Positions 5,379 to 9,494 of a stretch of DNA of 9,494 nucleotides are shown here, one piece after another (the stretch's first letter is position 1; every line of letters starts with the position of its first letter). The stretch is taken from positions 1 to 9,494 of the forward strand of contig JBAWYD010000084.1 of NCBI GenBank assembly GCA_037143735.1, given 5' to 3'. The notes under the pieces are model-generated. The model made no database searches. It saw only the letters and a list, made by a program, of their open reading frames with translations, and had not been told where the DNA came from. The translations under genes and the position numbers were made by a program. The DNA comes from JAPLJQ01 sp037143735 (lineage in GTDB: Bacteria; Desulfobacterota; Syntrophia; Syntrophales; UBA2185).

Positions 5379-6350
5379 GTCGACGTCCTCATCGGAATGG
5401 AAAAAATGACATATTTCTTTTAAAATTAAATTCTTGTCCTGTATGTTACACACTTTCTGCCTGAACAGGGAACCGCCTTTAATACCTTTTGTGTACCATA
5501 AAAGATGCTTCCTGAAATTCCTGATTCCTAAATGTTCCCCCAAATACAGGATTTCCATATTCATATGTTCCAGGATAACCCTCTTCCTCTCAGATTGAAT
5601 CAATGTTTGACCCGGCTCATCATGACGGAGACAGGACAAGATATCCATAAAAATCCATGGATTTCCAAGCGCCGCCCTTCCCACCATCACCCCATCACAA
5701 CCTGTCGTGGTGATCATCCTGAAAGCATCCTGCGAACTTCTGATATCGCCATTTCCTATGACGGGAATACGTAATTTCTTTTTTACCGCCTCAATGACAC
5801 TCCAATCTGCCAAACCGCTGAATCCCTGGTCTGCCGTCCGGGGATGAACGATGACGGCATCGACGCCACAATCCTCTGCAATGCCGGATATCTCAACAGC
5901 TCTTATCTCTCGCGGATTCCATCCGGAACGAATTTTTACAGTCAGGGGCAACGGAGTAGCCTTTCTCACGCGTTGCAGAATTATACCCACCTTTGCAGGA
6001 TCTCTCATCAGGGCAGCCCCGGCGCCTGTTTTGATAACCTTCCTGACGGGACATCCCATGTTCATATCGATAAGCTCGGCGCCCCGATCCGTAGCTATTT
6101 CCGCCGCCGCCGCCAAGACGGCCGGATCAGATCCAAAAATCTGGACCCCAAGGGGCTTGTCTCCCGTTGCCGTACCGAGATACCGGTAACTTTTTTCAGT
6201 CCCCCTGACGAGACCGTTGGCACTGATCATTTCAGTAAACGCCAGACCGCAGCCAAACCTTCTGACGAGAGAACGGAAGGGCAGGTTCGTAATACCCGCC
6301 ATGGGGGCGAGAATCACATTATTTTTCAGGGACAAACGCCCGATTTCCAT
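5367..6350 (-). CDS. dusB: tRNA-dihydrouridine synthase, DusB/NifR3 type
   Basis: This FMN-dependent enzyme reduces specific uridines in the tRNA D-loop using NADPH. The 327-aa protein has a TIM barrel (about 1-235): APMAGITNLPFR at 15-26, TEMISANGL at 39-47, QIFG at 70-73, the catalytic cysteine C100 in NMGCP, FMN-binding K139 in VKIRSGW, H169 in VHPRT, GNGDI at 199-203 and GRAALGNPW at 224-232. A shorter C-terminal helical tRNA-binding region follows. The numbering of C100 agrees with E. coli DusB as I recall it. The start is ATG at 6350, with AAAGGA 7 nt upstream. It lies 90 nt behind the GlmU-like gene, and a terminator overlaps its stop. The exact uridine modified cannot be read from sequence. 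Confidence 0.93.
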   Translation of the reverse strand: MEIGRLSLKNNVILAPMAGITNLPFRSLVRRFGCGLAFTEMISANGLVRGTEKSYRYLGTATGDKPLGVQIFGSDPAVLAAAAEIATDRGAELIDMNMGCPVRKVIKTGAGAALMRDPAKVGIILQRVRKATPLPLTVKIRSGWNPREIRAVEISGIAEDCGVDAVIVHPRTADQGFSGLADWSVIEAVKKKLRIPVIGNGDIRSSQDAFRMITTTGCDGVMVGRAALGNPWIFMDILSCLRHDEPGQTLIQSERKRVILEHMNMEILYLGEHLGIRNFRKHLLWYTKGIKGGSLFRQKVCNIQDKNLILKEICHFFHSDEDVDKVS

Positions 6351-6440
6351 GAAAATATCCTTTCTAACAGATATATCTCTCCCTTGCCGCCTTTATCTTC
6401 TCATGAAGATCCTTTGAAAAACGAATTTATGTAATGTGAA

Positions 6441-7184
6441 TCAAAGATATACGGAAGCTCTATCAAGATCTTCCGGCGTGTTAATACCCATGACTTCGAA
6501 AGAATCCGGTGCAATCACGGATACGACTTTAAATCCTCTTTTGACGGCTATTTCAATCATATCGGTAAGATAATATTCTTTCTGCGCGTTATCATTGCCG
6601 ATTTCCGACACGGCGTCAAAAATAAATTTACTGTTGACACAATAGATACCCGTATTGATTTCCCTGATTTTCTTCTCATCGCAAGAAGCATCCTTTGCCT
6701 CCACGATCTTTACGACTGAATCGTATTTTCCCCCCTTGACGATCCGACCGTAGCCGGCGGGATCGTCAAGAATGGTTGTCAGGACCGTAATGATAGACTC
6801 TCCCGAAACATGACACGCCAGCAGATCTTTTACAGTTGAAACCCGGAGAAGAGGAACATCGCCACATAGAATCAAAATTGCTCCCTCGTAATCGCGGAAT
6901 ATATCCCTCGCCTGCAGCACGGCATGGCCGGTCCCCAACTGTTCCGGCTGTTCTACAAAAATCAGTCCCTGACCTTTAAAAGCCTCCCTTACCAGGTCTC
7001 CCTGATGCCCGATGATAACCGCGATTTTCTCTACCCCTACGGCCCGCGCCATATCAACCGAATAGGAAAGGAGCGGTTTCCCGCAAAGGACATGGAGAAC
7101 CTTTACCAAATCCGATTTCATTCTCGTTCCTTTTCCCGCCGCCAGAATAATGGCACTCCATCGTTCTTTCTTATTTTCAGTCAT
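6441..7184 (-). CDS. Stand-alone GlmU-type sugar-1-phosphate uridylyltransferase domain
   Basis: The 247-aa protein matches the N-terminal pyrophosphorylase domain of GlmU, which makes UDP-GlcNAc from GlcNAc-1-phosphate and UTP for peptidoglycan and LPS. Motifs: LAAGKGTRMKSD at 14-25, then EQLGTGHAV, GDVPLL, GYGRI, EINTGIY, NDNAQKEYYLTD and a terminal VMGINTPEDL. The C-terminal left-handed beta-helix acetyltransferase domain of GlmU (about 456 aa in total) is absent, and the frame after the TGA does not encode it, so this looks like a natural one-domain enzyme rather than a broken gene. I use the ATG at 7184, with AGGTG 6 nt upstream. An ATG at 7217 lacks a Shine-Dalgarno and lies at the likely transcription start. 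It may use UDP-GlcNAc chemistry or another sugar. Confidence 0.85.
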   Translation of the reverse strand: MTENKKERWSAIILAAGKGTRMKSDLVKVLHVLCGKPLLSYSVDMARAVGVEKIAVIIGHQGDLVREAFKGQGLIFVEQPEQLGTGHAVLQARDIFRDYEGAILILCGDVPLLRVSTVKDLLACHVSGESIITVLTTILDDPAGYGRIVKGGKYDSVVKIVEAKDASCDEKKIREINTGIYCVNSKFIFDAVSEIGNDNAQKEYYLTDMIEIAVKRGFKVVSVIAPDSFEVMGINTPEDLDRASVYL

Positions 7185-7222
7185 TTCTTCACCTGATTCA
7201 ATAGTATCCGCTTTCATAAACC

Positions 7223-7228
7223 ATTATA
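7223..7228 (-). promoter_or_regulatory. Consensus -10 box before the GlmU-like gene
   Basis: A perfect TATAAT lies in the 67-nt gap after the DUF21 gene. The best -35 is weak (TAGACC, 19 bp away). Transcription would begin around 7216, placing the first ATG (7217) at the very end of the transcript and leaving about 32 nt of leader before the ATG at 7184. Confidence 0.4.
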
Positions 7229-7284
7229 CGTCCCTATTAAAAAATGGGGTCTACGAAGCGAATCAAAATTTTTTTATATATGTA

Positions 7285-8580
7285 TCAATTGCCCAGGTCC
7301 CTGTCGCCATCCGACGCAGGTAATAAGACGAAAACCTCCTTGATGGATTTTGCATCCGCATCTTCAACCACAAATATTGCATCGCCGTATTTCAGCGTCT
7401 CCCGCCTTCTGGGTATCTTTCCTATCTTGTAGAGTAAAAACCCTCCGAGGGTTTCATAATCCCCGTCGGGAATGTCTACAGAAATTAAATGCCGAACCTT
7501 ATCAACACTTATCTGGGCATTAAAAAGATATTTTCGCGGACCGATTTTCTTATACAGCTTTTCACCGCTGTCATATTCATCATCAATTTCTCCCACAACC
7601 TCTTCCAGAATATCCTCTACCGTTACAATACCCACAGCCCCGCCATATTCGTCAACCACAACAGCCATCCGTTCACCCCTGACCTGTAAATCGACGAGAA
7701 GATCCTTGGCGATCCTGGTTTCGGGAACATAAAAATCAACAGGATTAAGGCAGATCTCTACTGTTTCATTCTCATAAACATGTGATCGATTTTCCGTCTG
7801 CTCATGCAAGTGCTGCAGAAGATCAAAGTAGTGGAGAATGCCGATAATGTTAATAACCTGATCGCGATAAACGGGAATACGCAAATACTGTTTTTCTGCC
7901 GCAATTTTGGTGGCTTCTCGCAGAGTAGCCGTCACGGGAAGGGAAATCATTTTCGACACGGGAACCATGATGTCGCCGACGGTAACATCGGAAAAATCAA
8001 TAACGTTCCTGACCATGTCCTTTTCCATGCTCAGGATATCGGTGTCTGCATTTTGCTCTTCAAGAATATATTTCAATCCATTTTTCGTAACATAAGAATA
8101 GGTTCGACCCGTCTCTCCCGTCGACAGTTTCACCGTCCCCCTTGATATCCTGGCAATGAGATAAACCACCGGATAGAAGAGAAAGGAGGAATACCAGATA
8201 AAGCGGGCAAGGATGATGGCCATTGTCTCCGCGTGCTGCTGGAACAGGCTTCTTGATACAATCATCACAAGCAGCGTGGGGACTATTACCAGCGTGGCTG
8301 CCATCGCGCCCTGAGCCGCCCCCAACAGCGTGACGAACAGAGCCGTTGTCAGGGTTGTACTGGTAACAATGCACAAATTGGTCCCTGTCAGGGTTGTGGC
8401 TAAAAACCATTCGGGCGACTCGAGCAGCTTCAGTGCAAGCAGAGCGGAACGGGAACCTTCCTTCGCCCTGTGCTTAATGCGGTCTATATTTGAGGAAACA
8501 AAGGCGATCTCCCCCCCCGAATACAACCCCTCAAGGCACAAACACAACAAAATGAGCATAACGGTGAAGATGCTATCCAT
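7285..8580 (-). CDS. DUF21/CBS/CorC-HlyC membrane protein, divergent transporter-like paralogue
   Basis: The 431-aa protein has the CorC/CNNM layout: a DUF21 transmembrane domain (about 1-150), a CBS pair (about 200-325, with VGDIMVPVSKM and VVVDEYGGAVGIVT), and a C-terminal CorC_HlyC domain (about 340-420, with YETLGGFLLYKIGKIPRRRE). Relatives export Mg2+ or affect its balance, often coupled to Na+. Here the DUF21 core is unusual: where relatives have GE(I/L)xPK, this protein reads LVMIVSRSL (104-112), SGSE is replaced by SGGE (21-24), and GNNL by GTNL (66-69). The DNA around this site is continuous and neither other frame restores the motif. The ATG start overlaps the stop of the upstream paralogue by 8 nt (ATGGATAG), so the two are probably co-translated. 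Ion transport is uncertain. Confidence 0.88.
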   Translation of the reverse strand: MDSIFTVMLILLCLCLEGLYSGGEIAFVSSNIDRIKHRAKEGSRSALLALKLLESPEWFLATTLTGTNLCIVTSTTLTTALFVTLLGAAQGAMAATLVIVPTLLVMIVSRSLFQQHAETMAIILARFIWYSSFLFYPVVYLIARISRGTVKLSTGETGRTYSYVTKNGLKYILEEQNADTDILSMEKDMVRNVIDFSDVTVGDIMVPVSKMISLPVTATLREATKIAAEKQYLRIPVYRDQVINIIGILHYFDLLQHLHEQTENRSHVYENETVEICLNPVDFYVPETRIAKDLLVDLQVRGERMAVVVDEYGGAVGIVTVEDILEEVVGEIDDEYDSGEKLYKKIGPRKYLFNAQISVDKVRHLISVDIPDGDYETLGGFLLYKIGKIPRRRETLKYGDAIFVVEDADAKSIKEVFVLLPASDGDRDLGN

Positions 8581-9494
8581 AAAGCGGCTTCTCTTTTCTC
8601 TCGACCCTCAGGATCAGGATCCTGGTACCGCTCATTTTTTCGACCCGAAACATATAATTCTCAAAAAAGACACTTTCTCCTTTTGACGGCATTTTTCCAA
8701 AGAGATGAAAGACAAACCCGCCGAGTGTATCAAAATCCTCCAGGGGAAAAACATGACCGGTCAACTCACTGAGCTCGTCCATCGACATCTTTCCCGAAAC
8801 GAGGAAGGTTTGCTCGTCAATCTTCTGCCAGAGGTTCGTCTTCAAACCATGTTCATCGTAGATGTCTTCCAACAGGTCCCTGAGGATATCCTCCAGAGTT
8901 ACCAGACCTGAAACACCGCCGTACTCGTCTACAACGATTGCCATTTGTATTCTCATGCTCTGAAAATCCCGCAGCATCGATGCCGCACTCTTTTCTTCCG
9001 GAACAAAGTATGCTTTTCGCAGGAGTTTCTCAACTTGCGCGGGCCTGCCGCCGTCCGCCATGCGGTGCAGGAGATCTTTGGCATAAAAAATACCAAGAAT
9101 ATCGTCGCGGTCTGTTCCGTAAACGGGGATACGGTCGTGGCGGACCTTGATGATTTCCCTTTCCATATCTTCAATCTTCAAAGAAACGGGAAGACAGAAC
9201 ATATCGACCCGGGGCACCATAACCTCAGAGACAGGTTTGTCACCGAGTTCAAATACCCGGTGGATGAGACCCCGCTGAGACGGATCAAGGGCGCCTTCTT
9301 TCTCTCCTGTGTCAACGAGAGTCCTGAATTCTCCCTCGGTCAGGGCGATCCTGTCTTTTGCATGATCCCGGGGAAGAAATGATACAATCCCGGAGGACAC
9401 CGCTTCCAGAATCCAGACGACGGGGCGCTCCAGCCAGGACACAAAAGCCATAAAAGGGGCCAATATAAAGGACAGACGGATGGGATAGGTAACG
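8573..9494 (-). CDS. CorC/HlyC-family DUF21/CBS protein (5' part outside window)
   Basis: The reading frame continues upstream to the window edge, encoding YPIRLSFILAPFMAFVSWL, the last part of a DUF21 transmembrane domain. The internal TTG at 9463 is therefore not a start. About 306 codons are visible: the end of DUF21, a linker with EFRTLVDTGEKEGALD, a CBS pair (SEVMVPRVDMF and IVVDEYGGVSGLVTLEDIL), and a CorC_HlyC domain ending in LYG. These motifs follow the family consensus well, unlike the next gene. Members are inner-membrane proteins linked to Mg2+ or Co2+ efflux, with ATP-Mg sensing by the CBS pair. The stop overlaps the start of its paralogue. Whether its DUF21 motif is intact cannot be seen. 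Confidence 0.9.
   Translation of the reverse strand, partial: VTYPIRLSFILAPFMAFVSWLERPVVWILEAVSSGIVSFLPRDHAKDRIALTEGEFRTLVDTGEKEGALDPSQRGLIHRVFELGDKPVSEVMVPRVDMFCLPVSLKIEDMEREIIKVRHDRIPVYGTDRDDILGIFYAKDLLHRMADGGRPAQVEKLLRKAYFVPEEKSAASMLRDFQSMRIQMAIVVDEYGGVSGLVTLEDILRDLLEDIYDEHGLKTNLWQKIDEQTFLVSGKMSMDELSELTGHVFPLEDFDTLGGFVFHLFGKMPSKGESVFFENYMFRVEKMSGTRILILRVERKEKPLYG

Noticed and set aside
6395..6410. Inverted repeat ATCTTC-TCAT-GAAGAT in the gap before dus as a terminator
   Set aside because: No T-tract follows on the coding strand, and the stem is short with no support from position. It may be chance.
5844..6434. Long plus-strand ORF (196 codons) opposite dus
   Set aside because: It is antisense to conserved Dus motifs; its composition (many H, R, P, S) is typical of a reverse-frame shadow, and no ribosome-binding site or domain is seen.
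8060..8410. 116-codon minus-strand ORF within the first DUF21 gene
   Set aside because: It is an alternative frame of a well-supported membrane protein; its product (rich in H, D, G, C) has no recognisable domain.
8573..9463. Complete gene starting at the TTG at 9463
   Set aside because: The frame stays open to the window edge and encodes DUF21-like sequence upstream, so the true start is outside the window.

Overview
The window looks like the chromosome of a Gram-negative bacterium of the former Deltaproteobacteria (Desulfobacterota), possibly a Syntrophia-type lineage. This is inferred from the first 61 nt of a 16S rRNA gene, the moderate GC content, and the gene order zapB-zapA-6S RNA-rny-ymdB-tyrS, which I recall from that group. 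No database search was possible. Every gene I can support lies on the minus strand, so transcription runs from high to low coordinates. I see no mobile element, CRISPR array or tRNA.

In the direction of transcription, the first unit (9494 to 5367) starts with two tandem DUF21/CBS/CorC-HlyC membrane proteins, the first cut by the window edge, whose reading frames overlap by 8 nt. A stand-alone GlmU-type sugar-1-phosphate uridylyltransferase follows, with a perfect -10 hexamer in front of it, and then a DusB-type tRNA-dihydrouridine synthase. A hairpin plus T-tract overlaps the dus stop codon and probably ends the unit. Its 3' arm also supplies the -35 box of the next promoter.

The second unit (5366 to about 4350) encodes a ZapB-like coiled-coil protein, the FtsZ-ring regulator ZapA, and an RNA that folds and reads like 6S RNA (ssrS). 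ssrS starts about 11 nt after the zapA stop. A short hairpin followed by T-rich sequence lies downstream.

The third unit (about 4300 to 362) encodes RNase Y, a YmdB-type phosphodiesterase and tyrosyl-tRNA synthetase. Candidate short ORFs precede rny (40 codons, good Shine-Dalgarno, overlapping the rny start) and tyrS (38 codons, no Shine-Dalgarno). The rRNA operon then begins behind two tandem sigma70-like promoters and a boxA-like antitermination site.

Most of this is housekeeping: cell division, RNA polymerase control by 6S RNA, RNA decay, tRNA modification and charging, and rRNA synthesis. I did not find a clear new system. The points most worth checking are the structured small-ORF leader of rny, the DUF21 protein lacking the usual GExxPK-type motif, the one-domain GlmU relative, and the compact terminator/promoter junction at dus-zapB.
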